A DNA stretch of 64,000 bases from Pseudomonas sp. LFM046 (GCF_000949385.2 NZ_JYKO02000001.1:2964648-3028647), one strand, 5' to 3'. Counted from the stretch's first letter, positions 36,037-44,808 are shown. Numbers and translations: made by a program. Notes: generated by a model not told the origin, from the letters alone.

Positions 36037-37026
36037 TCACACGAACACCATTTCCAAAGCCTCTTCCGGTGCCGGATAAACGCTGTCGCGGGCGAACTGC
36101 ACGGCGGCATCGACACGGCTGCGAGCGCGCTCGTCGATGTCGGCTGCGGCGATTTCGTCCAGCACCCCCAGCTCCAGCAGGCGCTGGCGGTAAGCGGGGA
36201 TCGGGTCCTTGGCCAACAGGGCCTCCTTCTCGCCGGCCGGGCGGTAGGTTTCGCCGTCGCCCATGAAGTGGCCGGCCAGGCGGTGGGTCTCGATCTCGAT
36301 CAGGGTCGGCCCTTCCCCAGCGCGGGCACGGGCGATGGCCTCACCGGCGGCAGCGAATATGGCGTCGGCGTCGTTGCCGGGGACGAACACGCCGGGCATG
36401 CCATAGGCGGCGGCACGCAAGTAATTGCGCTCGATGGCGGTGGAAGCGGCCTTGGCCACCGAGATGCCCCAAGCGTTGTCCTCGATGACGAACACCACCG
36501 GCAGCTTCCACAGCGCTGCCAGGTTCAGCGTTTCGTGGAAGGCGCCCTGGTTCGCAGCGCCTTCGCCCAGATAGGCCACGGCGACGCCGGACTTCCCCTG
36601 CAGCTGGCGCGACAGTGCAGCCCCCACGGCTGGGCCCATGCCTTGGGCAATGATGCCGGAGCAGGAGAAATTCACCCTGGCGTCGAACAGGTGCATGTGA
36701 CCGCCCCGGCCACCGGACAGGCCGGTCTTCTTGCCAAAGATTTCGGCGACCATCTCGTCCAGGTCGACGCCCTTGGCCACGGCTATGTGGTGCGGACGAT
36801 GGGTGGCGGTGACGATGTCTTCGGCCGTCAGATGGGCGCAGACACCCACGGCGCAAGGTTCCTGGCCGTTGGACAAGTGCATTTCGCCGGGGATGGGCCC
36901 GTTGGCCATGTTGAAGACCGGCGTTTTGCCTTCCATGTAGATGCGTTCGATGGACTCTTCCAGGTAGCGGCTGACGAGCATCTGCTCGAGCATCCAGCGG
37001 CGCTGGTCGTTACTGGGTGTGGTCAT
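36037..37026 (-). CDS. 2-oxoacid/acetoin dehydrogenase E1 alpha subunit
   Basis: A 329-aa thiamine-diphosphate enzyme alpha subunit (AcoA/PdhA family). The ThDP-binding motif runs from GEGAANQG (about 154) to VIEDN (about 180), and the GGRGGHMHLF stretch is typical. Together with the beta subunit it forms the E1 decarboxylating component. The divergence of the cluster from pyruvate dehydrogenase (separate alpha and beta, AcoR control, diol dehydrogenase) favours an acetoin-like substrate. Confidence 0.9.
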   Translation of the reverse strand: MTTPSNDQRRWMLEQMLVSRYLEESIERIYMEGKTPVFNMANGPIPGEMHLSNGQEPCAVGVCAHLTAEDIVTATHRPHHIAVAKGVDLDEMVAEIFGKKTGLSGGRGGHMHLFDARVNFSCSGIIAQGMGPAVGAALSRQLQGKSGVAVAYLGEGAANQGAFHETLNLAALWKLPVVFVIEDNAWGISVAKAASTAIERNYLRAAAYGMPGVFVPGNDADAIFAAAGEAIARARAGEGPTLIEIETHRLAGHFMGDGETYRPAGEKEALLAKDPIPAYRQRLLELGVLDEIAAADIDERARSRVDAAVQFARDSVYPAPEEALEMVFV

Positions 37027-37038
37027 GGGGTCGGCTCC

Positions 37039-38619
37039 TCAGAGGGCGCGCTGATTGATCAGCGAGCCGATGTGCTCGGCCTGGCGCAGGGCCAGGGCGA
37101 CAATGGTCAACGTCGGGTTCTGCCCGCCGCTGGTGGTGAACTGGCTGCCGTCGGAGACGAACAGGTTGGGGATGTCGTGGCTCTGGCCCCACTTGTTCAC
37201 CACGCCGTCGGCGGCCTTGGCGCTCATGCGGTTGGTGCCCATGTTGTGGCTGGCCGGGTAGGACGGCAGGCGGATGACTTCCGTGGCGCCGACCGCCTCG
37301 TAGCACTTGCGGGTCTGCTCCACGCCGTGGTCACGCATGGCGTTGTCGAAGGGATGGTCGTCCTTGTGCACCACCGGAATCGGCAGGCCGTACTGATCTT
37401 TCTCGGTGCCGTGGAGGGTGATGCGGTTGCTCTCCATGGGCAGGTCCTCGCCGCACAGCCAGACGCCGGACATGTGGTCGTAGCGCTCCATCTTCGCTGT
37501 GAAGGCACGGCCCCAGCCCTGCGGGGTCGGGTCGAGGAAGGCGGACATGAACGGCAGGCCGAGAGAGAGGATTTCCAGCCGGTAACCGCCTACGAATCCG
37601 CGCGAGGTGTTGTTGTAGGACTCGTCCGAAATGATCCCGGCGCAGGTGGTCCCCCTGTACATGTGAACCGGCTTGGGAAGAACCGCATAGATCCCAGCGG
37701 TGGTGTGGCACATGTAGTTGCGCCCCACCTGGCCAGAGGAGTTGGCCAGGCCATCCTTGAACATCGAGGATTCCGAGTTGAGCAGCAGGCGCGGCGACTC
37801 GATGGAGTTGCCGGCCACGCACACCACTCTGGCCTTCTGCCGTTGTTGGCGGCCCTGGGCATCGGCGTAGACAACTCCGGTGACCCGGCCGCGGGCGTCA
37901 TGCTCGATACGCAGCGCCATGCTCTGCGGGCGCACCTCGCAGTTGCCGGTGGCCTCAGCGCGGGGGATGTCGGTGTAGAGAGTCGACCACTTGGCACCGA
38001 TGCGGCAGCCCTGCATGCAGAAGCCGATCTGCATGCAACCCGGCCGGCTGTCGTACGGCTGGGTGTTGATCGCCATCGGTCCGGACTGGATTTCCTTGTA
38101 GCCGATGCGCTGAGCCCCGGCGGCCAGCACCTTGAAGGAGTTGTGCCACTGGTGGTACGGCATCCCGGTGCTCGGACCGGTCACCCCCATGTGCTTCTCG
38201 GCCTTGACGTACCAGGGCTCCAGCTCCTCATAGCTGATCGGCCAGTCCAGCATGTTGGCGCCCTTGATTTCGCCATTCTCGGTGCGCATGCGGAATTCGA
38301 AATCGCGAAAGCGCAGGGCGACGCCGGCCCAGTGCACCGAACTGCCGCCGACCGCCTTGACGATCCAGGCCGGCAGATTCGGATGGTTGCGCGCCACGTC
38401 CCAACCGCCGGTGGCGATACGTTTGTCGAGCCAGGAAATCTTGTTGAACATGGCCCACTCATCGTTCTCGATGTCGGACATCTCGTAACGTTTGCCAGCT
38501 TCCAGTACCACGGTACGGATACCTTGCCGGGCCAGGGCGTGGGCCAGTGTGCCGCCGCCGGCACCCGAACCGATGATGACGACGACGTCGCTGTCGTCCT
38601 GGGAGAATTTCGCTGCCAT
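37039..38619 (-). CDS. GMC-family oxidoreductase, gluconate dehydrogenase large-subunit-like
   Basis: A 526-aa FAD-dependent GMC oxidoreductase. The N-terminal FAD-binding motif IIGSGAGGGTLAHAL is at about 15-29, GGSSVHWAG at about 90-98, and the C-terminal active-site/FAD region NMGTNRMS...GQNPTLTIVALA is complete. It has no signal peptide of its own, but the next gene upstream encodes a Tat-exported small subunit, so the pair is probably exported together to the periplasm. It should oxidise an alcohol or polyol and pass electrons to the respiratory chain; a cytochrome c subunit is not encoded nearby. Start at 38619 has GAGGG upstream. Confidence 0.87.
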   Translation of the reverse strand: MAAKFSQDDSDVVVIIGSGAGGGTLAHALARQGIRTVVLEAGKRYEMSDIENDEWAMFNKISWLDKRIATGGWDVARNHPNLPAWIVKAVGGSSVHWAGVALRFRDFEFRMRTENGEIKGANMLDWPISYEELEPWYVKAEKHMGVTGPSTGMPYHQWHNSFKVLAAGAQRIGYKEIQSGPMAINTQPYDSRPGCMQIGFCMQGCRIGAKWSTLYTDIPRAEATGNCEVRPQSMALRIEHDARGRVTGVVYADAQGRQQRQKARVVCVAGNSIESPRLLLNSESSMFKDGLANSSGQVGRNYMCHTTAGIYAVLPKPVHMYRGTTCAGIISDESYNNTSRGFVGGYRLEILSLGLPFMSAFLDPTPQGWGRAFTAKMERYDHMSGVWLCGEDLPMESNRITLHGTEKDQYGLPIPVVHKDDHPFDNAMRDHGVEQTRKCYEAVGATEVIRLPSYPASHNMGTNRMSAKAADGVVNKWGQSHDIPNLFVSDGSQFTTSGGQNPTLTIVALALRQAEHIGSLINQRAL

Positions 38620-38670
38620 GGGGTTAACCCTCATTGTTGGAATGGATGGAGCCGCGAAGGGAGTGGCCGC

Positions 38671-39189
38671 TCAGAGCCAGTCGAGGTCGTTGAAGCCACG
38701 CGCGATGTAACCGCCCTTCTCCACCGACGAGCCCTCGTAGCCGAACAGAGGGAACAGGGTCTTGTTGTCGTAGAGGCCGAACATCAGCGCGCTGCGGGTT
38801 TCACGGAAGAAGGGGGTGGTTTCGATCTCGCGCAACAGCGCAACGCGGTCGTCTTCGCTGGCGATGTCCTCGAAGGCTCGGTCATGCACGGCTCGGGCCC
38901 GGGCCTGTAACGCGTTGATGCCTTCACGAACCAGGTCCGGTTTCTTGCCAACCAGCTCGAACAGCGACTTGGCGTATGGCGCATCGCCGAGGCGGTCGTG
39001 GGGATAGATGTCGCGACCCATGCGCAGCAGGCCGGCGGGCAGTTGGGGCAGCACGTCGTCGGCGAGGACTTTGACCGGGATGAGCTGGCCGGCGACGACG
39101 GTGGCGCCGATGATCAGCGCGGACTGGCCCGATAGGCTGAGGAAGCGTCGGCGGCTCAGAGGGCCGCTCAGAGAAGAAGAGTCATGCAT
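38671..39189 (-). CDS. Gluconate 2-dehydrogenase subunit 3-like protein with Tat signal
   Basis: A 172-aa protein with a twin-arginine signal (LSRRRFLSLSGQSALIIG) followed by a hydrophobic stretch and ALA-type cleavage region. The mature part resembles the small gamma subunit of periplasmic gluconate dehydrogenases (MGRDIYPHD, GFNDLDWL). It likely chaperones and exports the GMC subunit through the Tat pathway. Start at 39189 has GGAG seven bases upstream. It is the first gene of the eight-gene operon and follows a sigma-54 promoter at 39295-39309. Confidence 0.85.
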   Translation of the reverse strand: MHDSSSLSGPLSRRRFLSLSGQSALIIGATVVAGQLIPVKVLADDVLPQLPAGLLRMGRDIYPHDRLGDAPYAKSLFELVGKKPDLVREGINALQARARAVHDRAFEDIASEDDRVALLREIETTPFFRETRSALMFGLYDNKTLFPLFGYEGSSVEKGGYIARGFNDLDWL

Positions 39190-39294
39190 GGCAGAGCTCC
39201 AGGCTATTGCCGGCACGCCTGCAAGGTGGGAACAGGTGTGGCGACGTTGTTGTTATTCGTCCGGGTGCCTTTTCGGCCCCTCGATAGCCATGGA

Positions 39295-39309
39295 GCAGCT
39301 TGTGTGCCA
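39295..39309 (-). promoter_or_regulatory. Sigma-54 promoter of the dehydrogenase operon
   Basis: On the minus strand TGGCACACAAGCTGC matches TGGCAC-N5-TTGC with the -24 GG and -12 GC in correct spacing. It lies about 105 bases before the first start codon. Confidence 0.75.
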
Positions 39310-39384
39310 ACGCAGGGTTTTATCCCTAACCATCTGTTTTTATGAGTATTTATCCAAATAGCCAGACGTCTTTGAGGCAGGATC

Positions 39385-39433
39385 TGTAAAGCGACGGCTT
39401 TACACCTGTAAGCATCCTTCCAATCGGTTTACA
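39385..39433. promoter_or_regulatory. Predicted AcoR-type upstream activator sites
   Basis: The palindrome TGTAAAGC-GACG-GCTTTACA at 39385-39404 is directly followed by TGTAAGC, making TTACA-CC-TGTAA at 39400-39411. A further TTTACA half-site is at 39428-39433. The cluster lies about 80-120 bases upstream of the sigma-54 promoter, the normal distance for an enhancer-binding protein. Confidence 0.7.
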
Positions 39434-39493
39434 GCCGCATGGAAGTCAGTTTGGTGTCATGGATGCTTTCCCTGACCCACGAGAAGAACCCGT

Positions 39494-39516
39494 AAAAAAG
39501 GGGCCCGCGGGCCCCA
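39494..39516 (-). terminator. Rho-independent terminator of the outer-membrane protein gene
   Basis: GGGGCCCGCGGGCCCC at 39500-39515 is a perfect GC-rich inverted repeat. On the minus strand it is followed by TTTTTT, 24 bases after the stop codon. Confidence 0.85.
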
Positions 39517-39539
39517 AGAGAACGGACCGTCCAGACCGT

Positions 39540-40463
39540 TCAGAACACCTGCATCAGGCGTATGTTCAACCTGTGCTCTTCGCGAAAGCCGTTTTCCACC
39601 GCGAAATCCCGCCCGTAGGTAGCTGCGAGCTGAGTCTTCGGCAGGAAAAACCAGGAGAAGCCAAGGTTCCACTTGCCGGTCTCCTGGCGGTCATCCAGTT
39701 GGAGGTCATCGACGCGGCTAGCGCCGCCGTCGAGCCACGACAGGCCGGCGCGCACGTCCGCCTGGGGGGTCAACTGGTAGCGCAGGAAGCCCTGGTACTG
39801 GTAGCTGGGTTTCTGCCGCTGGGTCCAGCGGCCACTGCCGTAATGGTTGTTGCGCCCGTAAAACATGACATCGGCGGCCAGGTCCAGAGAGAGGTTGTCG
39901 GTCAGCCCGGTAACGTAGGCGGCCTGCAAGTTCAGCTTCCAGCGGTTCTCGCCGAGGTTGAGATCGTCATCGGCGTCGTACTCGCCCAAGGGGAGGAATA
40001 GATAGGGAGTGATGCCCAAGTAGCGGCGGCGCTCCGGTTCATTGATCAGCCAGAGAGGCATGGCCAGGATCGGATCGGCCAGGCCACTGGAGTCACCCAA
40101 GCCCTGGCGCCCGTCCAGGCGCCCGAATGGCAGCAGCACTTGAGGCGCCACGCGAAAGCCTCCGATGTCGGAATAGTGGACCAGGCGCAATATCCCGATC
40201 TCCGAGTCCAGCCCCGGCGCGTCGGGTAGGCTGTGCCCCGCGCGGTACAGCCGATCACGCTCGGCCCCTTGCAGGTAGAGCAGACCCAATGTGGTGCCGG
40301 CAGGTGCAGCCACATAGTCACCGGCATCGAGATCCAACGCCCTGGCCGGCCACGTTGCAGAGAGTCCGCTGGCAAGCAGCACGAGGCCCCACGCAGCGGC
40401 CCAGGTTCGGTTGTCGAGTGACGAGGGACCAGTCACGCTGGTCCGTTGCAGGTAAGGCAGCAT
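39540..40463 (-). CDS. Outer-membrane transport protein, MetA-pathway phenol-degradation/SphA family
   Basis: A 307-aa protein with an N-terminal signal (cleavage probably after PARA at about 42). Repeated amphipathic strand segments follow, such as GITPYLFLPLGEYDADDDLN and SYQYQGFLRYQL, and it ends in aromatic Phe, as outer-membrane beta-barrels do. The DAGDYVAAPAGTT...YLQG opening matches the SphA/phenol MetA-degradation channel family found in catabolic clusters. It likely admits the pathway substrate. Start at 40463 has CGAGG upstream, and a sigma-54 promoter lies at 40518-40532. Confidence 0.83.
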   Translation of the reverse strand: MLPYLQRTSVTGPSSLDNRTWAAAWGLVLLASGLSATWPARALDLDAGDYVAAPAGTTLGLLYLQGAERDRLYRAGHSLPDAPGLDSEIGILRLVHYSDIGGFRVAPQVLLPFGRLDGRQGLGDSSGLADPILAMPLWLINEPERRRYLGITPYLFLPLGEYDADDDLNLGENRWKLNLQAAYVTGLTDNLSLDLAADVMFYGRNNHYGSGRWTQRQKPSYQYQGFLRYQLTPQADVRAGLSWLDGGASRVDDLQLDDRQETGKWNLGFSWFFLPKTQLAATYGRDFAVENGFREEHRLNIRLMQVF

Positions 40464-40517
40464 CGAGCATCCTCGTTTCTTGTTGTAGTACCCCGGTGGG
40501 GGCCGAGGTAGCGCGGC

Positions 40518-40532
40518 GCAGAATGCGTGCCA
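40518..40532 (-). promoter_or_regulatory. Sigma-54 promoter of the outer-membrane protein gene
   Basis: On the minus strand TGGCACGCATTCTGC matches the -24/-12 consensus at all but one core position, about 55 bases before the start codon. Confidence 0.8.
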
Positions 40533-40623
40533 AACCGTTGGATGATCCTTCAAGGCTATGAATCAAAAGGTTTTCTCAGCCACGAGAAGAAAGCCCGATG
40601 ATCTCCTTCGCGTGTTCGGGGTA

Positions 40624-40635
40624 TTACAGGTGTAA
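40624..40635. promoter_or_regulatory. Predicted AcoR-type operator between channel gene and regulator gene
   Basis: TTACA-GG-TGTAA, followed by G, repeats the core found upstream of the dehydrogenase operon and of lipA. It lies about 95 bases upstream of the channel-gene sigma-54 promoter and about 160 bases before the regulator start. Confidence 0.6.
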
Positions 40636-40792
40636 GAAAGATGCGTCTGACCTCGACTAACAGGCAGGTGACGCCGGAGGGCTAAACTCGTAAGGTGATT
40701 GCGCCGGTGCCAGGCAGCTCTCTGTGCAACCGGTCAACAAGAACAAGATCGTCACGGATCTCGGGGCCTCACCCTCGAGTCCGGGAGGCCGC

Positions 40793-42742
40793 ATGAGCAT
40801 CATTTCGACCCCCAGCCTGCATATCGACACCGTGCTGTCCTACGCCAGTGACGGTGCCGGGCACGAATCCATCATCACCCGCTCCTGGAAACGCTGTATC
40901 CAGGATTACGGCCTGGATCCGGCAAAGCCAGCGCCTCCGCGTTTCGTCCCGCGTCAGGTATTGCGAGAACACCAGGACCATGCAGACGAGCTGATCAATG
41001 TGGCGCGGGCCGGTGTCGAGCAGTTGTACCGGCACATCGCCGAACTCGGCTACGTCATACTCCTCACCGACAACCGGGGTATCACCGTACAGTTTCTCGG
41101 TGATCCGCTGGATGAAGCGGCACATCGCAAAACCGGCCTTTATCTGGGTGCTGACTGGAGTGAGGATCATGCCGGGACCTGCGCAGTGGGAACCTGCATC
41201 AAGGAGCAGCAGCCGCTGACCTGTCACCACCATGACCATTTCAGCGCTCACCACGTCGCGCTGACCTGTACTGCCGTCCCCATTTTCAATCCCCAGGGGC
41301 AGCTGCTGGCTGTGCTTGATATCTCGGCATTGAAATCGCCGCCGTCCAAGGACTCGCAGCTATTTGCCCTGCAGCTGGTCAAGCAGTACGCGCGGATGAT
41401 CGAAGATGCCTACTTCCTGCGTCGCTACCGTGAAGCACACATCCTCTGCTTCGACCGATCCCGCGAGTTCGTCCTGATCAATCGCCAGTACCTGCTGGCG
41501 CTTGCCGGGGACGGCAGTCTTCTGGCAGCCAACACCGCGGCCCGGGGGTTGCTCGGCGATTGTGGCCTGCAGTTGGCGGAGCGACCGTCGGCTCTGGCAA
41601 GAAGGATTGGCATCCAGGATCTGTTCGACTGCGTGCCTGAAGATATCTTCAGCATTCCTCACGCCAGTCCCGACCAAGTACGAGCCTTCCGCACTCACCG
41701 ACAGAACGCCCTGTTCTTTGCCGCATTGATGGAACCCAGCCGTGCGCCTGCGGCCCCTCAGGCCCAGCGCACCAATCAGGAAAGCTGCCCACTGGACGAG
41801 TTGGCCGACGACGACCCTGTCATGCGCAAAATGCTGGCACGTGCCAAGCGACTGTGCAGCGAGCCGCTGAACGTACTGCTCAATGGCGAAACCGGTACAG
41901 GCAAAGAGCGCCTTGCCCGCGCCTTGCACGACAGCAGCAACAGGCGCAAAGCCCCCTTCGTCGCCATCAACTGCGCTGCGATGCCCGAATCATTGATCGA
42001 GAGCGAACTCTTCGGTTACCAGCCCGGCACCTTCACTGGGGCACGCAGCAAGGGTATGCGAGGACTGATCCAGCAAGCCGATGGCGGCACGCTCTTCCTG
42101 GATGAAATCGGTGACATGCCACTGCACCTGCAGACACGGCTGCTGCGCGTGCTTGCCGAGCAGGAAGTGATGCCGCTGGGCGGCGAGAAGCCGATCAAGG
42201 TCGATATCCGTGTCATCGCGGCGAGTCACCGCGACCTGCGGCAAATGATCGAACAAAGCGAGTTCCGCGAAGACCTCTACTACCGCCTCAATGGCGCAAT
42301 CCTGCGCCTGCCTGCACTGCGCGAACGGGCCGACAAGAATTACCTGATAGAACGCATATTCAGAGAGCTCTGTGATCAACGCCAACGTCCCGCTCGAATC
42401 CGGGGCGACGCCATGAGTGCTCTCCTCGGCTATGCCTGGCCAGGCAATATTCGCGAGTTACGCAATGCGCTGCAGTATGCCCTGGCCACCGCCGAGACTG
42501 ATGAAATCACGGTAAACGACCTGCCCGAAGAATGCCTGCCGAGCGTCAATCCAAGGCAGGTCATGAATTCTATTTCAGGCCTAGAGCAGCAGACATCCCA
42601 TGGGCGTGCAATCGAAGATTGCTTGCGCCGACAGCGCTGGAATGTCAGCGCTGCAGCGCGTGAGTTGGGTATGTCGCGCCCGACCCTCTATCGCTGGATG
42701 AAACTTCATCACATCGTTCCGCCCAACGCCCTGGACAGCTAA
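40793..42742 (+). CDS. acoR: AcoR-like sigma-54-dependent transcriptional activator
   Basis: A 649-aa bacterial enhancer-binding protein. Order: N-terminal sensory region with a GAF-like domain (YVILLTDNRGITVQFLG, GTCAVGTCI), a linker, then the AAA+ domain with Walker A GETGTGKE, the sigma-54-contact loop GTFTGA and Walker B GGTLFLDEIGD. A Fis-type helix-turn-helix closes it (WNVSAAARELGMSRPTLYRW). This is the AcoR architecture; the Thr in GTFTGA is also found in AcoR relatives. Start at 40793 has an AGG site upstream. It sits between its presumed targets, whose promoters are sigma-54 type. Confidence 0.88.
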   Translation: MSIISTPSLHIDTVLSYASDGAGHESIITRSWKRCIQDYGLDPAKPAPPRFVPRQVLREHQDHADELINVARAGVEQLYRHIAELGYVILLTDNRGITVQFLGDPLDEAAHRKTGLYLGADWSEDHAGTCAVGTCIKEQQPLTCHHHDHFSAHHVALTCTAVPIFNPQGQLLAVLDISALKSPPSKDSQLFALQLVKQYARMIEDAYFLRRYREAHILCFDRSREFVLINRQYLLALAGDGSLLAANTAARGLLGDCGLQLAERPSALARRIGIQDLFDCVPEDIFSIPHASPDQVRAFRTHRQNALFFAALMEPSRAPAAPQAQRTNQESCPLDELADDDPVMRKMLARAKRLCSEPLNVLLNGETGTGKERLARALHDSSNRRKAPFVAINCAAMPESLIESELFGYQPGTFTGARSKGMRGLIQQADGGTLFLDEIGDMPLHLQTRLLRVLAEQEVMPLGGEKPIKVDIRVIAASHRDLRQMIEQSEFREDLYYRLNGAILRLPALRERADKNYLIERIFRELCDQRQRPARIRGDAMSALLGYAWPGNIRELRNALQYALATAETDEITVNDLPEECLPSVNPRQVMNSISGLEQQTSHGRAIEDCLRRQRWNVSAAARELGMSRPTLYRWMKLHHIVPPNALDS

Positions 42743-42752
42743 GCGATGACCT

Positions 42753-42796
42753 CAAGTGCCCTGGCCGGCTCCATGCGGGGCCGGCCGGGGCACTTG
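42753..42796. terminator. Bidirectional hairpin between the activator and VOC genes
   Basis: CAAGTGCCC...GGGCACTTG outer arms enclose a second GC-rich pair (GGCCGGC / GCCGGCC), just after the activator stop and before the convergent VOC stop at 42804. No long T-tract is seen, so strength is uncertain. Confidence 0.65.
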
Positions 42797-42803
42797 CGCC
42801 GAA

Positions 42804-43355
42804 TCAGTGCTCAGGCGTGCGCGGATCCCACAAAAGACGCGTCAATCCTCTCTCATAGCCCATCCCATCGGGGAAGCTGACCAGTTCCAGCTGCAGACCC
42901 CAGGGCGCCAGAAAGTACACCCACGTCAGTCCTTTGGCTGGGCCTTCGGTAAAGGTCGATGGAGTATCCAGTACCTGTACGCCACGAGACTTGAGGTAGT
43001 CGACCGCAGCCGCCATATCGTCGACATAGAACGCCAGATGGTGTCCACCGACATCACTGTTACGGGGCAACCGGCGATTCTGGTCTGGCGCCGAGTACTC
43101 GAAAATCTCCAGGTTGGTGCCATTGCCGCAGCGAACCATCTGGAAGTCGCGAATGGCTGCTCGCGGATGCACGTTGAGGTGCCGCTCCATCCAGTCGTCT
43201 TCAAAACGGAACTCGCCGAACGTGAAATATGGTTCGCAGCCAAGCACCTCGACGAAGAAGGCAACGGCCTCTGAAAGGTTTGGCACTGTGATGCCGATAT
43301 GTTGCATTCCGCGCATGCCGGGCAGAGCGCCATTCGGATTGTAATTTTGGGTCAT
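42804..43355 (-). CDS. VOC-family (glyoxalase/dioxygenase fold) protein
   Basis: A 183-aa vicinal-oxygen-chelate protein with two beta-alpha-beta-beta-beta modules. Possible metal ligands are His in MQHIGITVPNL, Glu in NLEIFEYSAP, His in GGHHLAFYV and Glu in LQLELVSFP. Catalytic role is unknown: lactoylglutathione lyase-like, epimerase or dioxygenase activity are all possible. It has its own sigma-54 promoter at 43415-43429 and lies within the regulon. Confidence 0.82.
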   Translation of the reverse strand: MTQNYNPNGALPGMRGMQHIGITVPNLSEAVAFFVEVLGCEPYFTFGEFRFEDDWMERHLNVHPRAAIRDFQMVRCGNGTNLEIFEYSAPDQNRRLPRNSDVGGHHLAFYVDDMAAAVDYLKSRGVQVLDTPSTFTEGPAKGLTWVYFLAPWGLQLELVSFPDGMGYERGLTRLLWDPRTPEH

Positions 43356-43414
43356 GAGGGCCTCGATTGTTGTTGTCGGAGACTCAGTAGCTCGGTGCTA
43401 CCAGACTCCCTGTT

Positions 43415-43429
43415 GCACACTCGATACCA
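43415..43429 (-). promoter_or_regulatory. Candidate sigma-54 promoter of the VOC gene
   Basis: On the minus strand TGGTATCGAGTGTGC keeps the -24 GG and -12 TGC at the right spacing but deviates between them. It is 60 bases before the VOC start codon. Confidence 0.55.
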
Positions 43430-43482
43430 AAAGCTAACCCATTGATTTAAAAGATAGCCTCGCTTACCAACAGCCTTGGCGG

Positions 43483-43514
43483 TGTAAAGATCTTTACAAC
43501 TGTAAGGTGTTACA
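43483..43514. promoter_or_regulatory. Predicted AcoR-type operator pair between VOC and lipA
   Basis: TGTAAAG-AT-CTTTACA at 43483-43498 is a perfect palindrome, immediately followed by TGTAA-GGTG-TTACA at 43501-43514. The junction again gives TTACA-N2-TGTAA. It lies between two divergent sigma-54 promoters and could serve both. Confidence 0.72.
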
Positions 43515-43563
43515 ACGATGTCATTTCATGGCTCCCGCCCCCGCCAATCGGCCTTGCACAAGC

Positions 43564-43578
43564 TGGCCCGGCTCTTGC
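43564..43578 (+). promoter_or_regulatory. Sigma-54 promoter of lipA-tatA
   Basis: TGGCCCGGCTCTTGC matches TGGCACG-N4-TTGC with one core change (C for A). It lies 41 bases before the GTG start of lipA and about 50 bases from the operator pair. Confidence 0.78.
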
Positions 43579-43618
43579 GTAAGACGTATCGACCTGCTCT
43601 GAATGATGGAGATCGACG

Positions 43619-44593
43619 GTGGAGTCTCGACACACTGAGTTTGGGCCGAGGAGCGTGCAGACCGGAGTGAAGTTACGCGGCGCTGAGAAAGTAGCGCGTA
43701 TTCCGGTGAAGATAATCCCGGCCGAAGAACTGCCGAAGAAACCGGACTGGATCCGCGTGCGCATCCCGGTGTCTCCCGAGGTGGAACGCATCAAGCAATT
43801 GCTGCGCAAGCACAAGCTGCACAGCGTCTGCGAGGAAGCCTCCTGCCCGAACCTGGGCGAGTGTTTCTCCGGAGGTACCGCCACCTTCATGATCATGGGC
43901 GACATCTGCACCCGTCGCTGCCCCTTCTGCGACGTCGGCCATGGTCGGCCGAAGCCGCTGGATGCCGATGAGCCGAAGAACCTGGCCATCGCCATCGCCG
44001 ACCTGCGCCTGAAGTACGTGGTGATCACCTCGGTGGACCGCGACGACCTGCGCGACGGCGGTGCCCGGCACTTCGTCGATTGCCTGCGCGAGATCCGCAA
44101 ACTGTCCCCCGGCATCCAGCTGGAAACCCTGGTGCCGGACTACCGCGGCCGCATGGACGTGGCGCTGGCTATCACCGAGCAGGAGCCGCCGGATGTGTTC
44201 AACCACAACCTGGAAACCGTGCCGCGCCTGTACAAGGCTGTGCGCCCGGGCTCTGACTTCGAGTGGTCACTGGACCTGCTGGAGAACTTCAAGCAGCGTG
44301 TACCCCACGTGCCGACCAAGTCCGGGTTGATGCTGGGCCTGGGCGAGACCGATGACGAAGTGATCGAAGTGATGCAGCGCATGCGCGAGCACGGGATCGA
44401 CATGCTCACCCTCGGCCAATACTTGCAGCCCTCGCGCAATCACCTACCAGTGCAGCGTTTCGTGCACCCGGACAGCTTCGCGCGGTTCGCCGAACTGGGC
44501 GCCGAGATGGGCTTTTCGAATGTGGCCTCAGGCCCCCTGGTGCGCTCCTCCTCCCACGCGGACCGGCAGGCTCACGGGCAAAAGATCACTTGA
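43619..44593 (+). CDS. lipA: Lipoyl synthase, cluster-associated copy
   Basis: A 324-aa radical-SAM enzyme that inserts two sulfurs into octanoyl groups on lipoyl domains. Both iron-sulfur clusters are supported: auxiliary cluster Cys in [13 protein letters not shown] (about 71, 76, 82), SAM cluster CTRRCPFC (about 97, 101, 104), and the C-terminal Ser in VRSSSHAD. Length is normal for LipA. GTG at 43619 with GGAG seven bases upstream is chosen. Its position inside a 2-oxoacid dehydrogenase regulon and under a sigma-54 promoter suggests a dedicated copy for lipoylating the free lipoyl protein. Confidence 0.92.
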   Translation: MESRHTEFGPRSVQTGVKLRGAEKVARIPVKIIPAEELPKKPDWIRVRIPVSPEVERIKQLLRKHKLHSVCEEASCPNLGECFSGGTATFMIMGDICTRRCPFCDVGHGRPKPLDADEPKNLAIAIADLRLKYVVITSVDRDDLRDGGARHFVDCLREIRKLSPGIQLETLVPDYRGRMDVALAITEQEPPDVFNHNLETVPRLYKAVRPGSDFEWSLDLLENFKQRVPHVPTKSGLMLGLGETDDEVIEVMQRMREHGIDMLTLGQYLQPSRNHLPVQRFVHPDSFARFAELGAEMGFSNVASGPLVRSSSHADRQAHGQKIT

Positions 44594-44613
44594 CCTGGAG
44601 AGGAGAACTGCAA

Positions 44614-44808
44614 ATGGGTATTTTCGATTGGAAGCACTGGGCAGTCATTCTTCTGATCGCTCTGGTGCTATTTGGCGGTAAACGTCTGCGGCACCTCGGT
44701 GGTGACCTGGGTGAATCGATCAAGGGTTTTCGCCGATCGATGACAGACGCCACGGACACGAATGAAATCAAGCCGATGGTTTCTTCTCGCAGCCAAGATG
44801 AGAGTTAG
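44614..44808 (+). CDS. tatA: Twin-arginine translocase TatA/TatE-like subunit
   Basis: A 64-aa membrane protein with the TatA pattern: short N-terminus, one transmembrane helix (HWAVILLIALVLFG), the FGG hinge followed by KRL, then an amphipathic helix (LGGDLGESIKGFRRSM) and a charged tail. AGAGGAG lies upstream of the ATG. It follows lipA by 20 bases. A Tat substrate, the subunit 3-like protein, is encoded in the same regulon, so extra TatA capacity would fit. No tatB or tatC is adjacent. Confidence 0.9.
   Translation: MGIFDWKHWAVILLIALVLFGGKRLRHLGGDLGESIKGFRRSMTDATDTNEIKPMVSSRSQDES

Noticed and set aside
35983-38910. A 975-codon plus-strand open frame opposite the E1-alpha/GMC genes
   Set aside because: It is antisense to well-supported enzyme genes, has His/Gly/Val-rich shadow composition and no domain.
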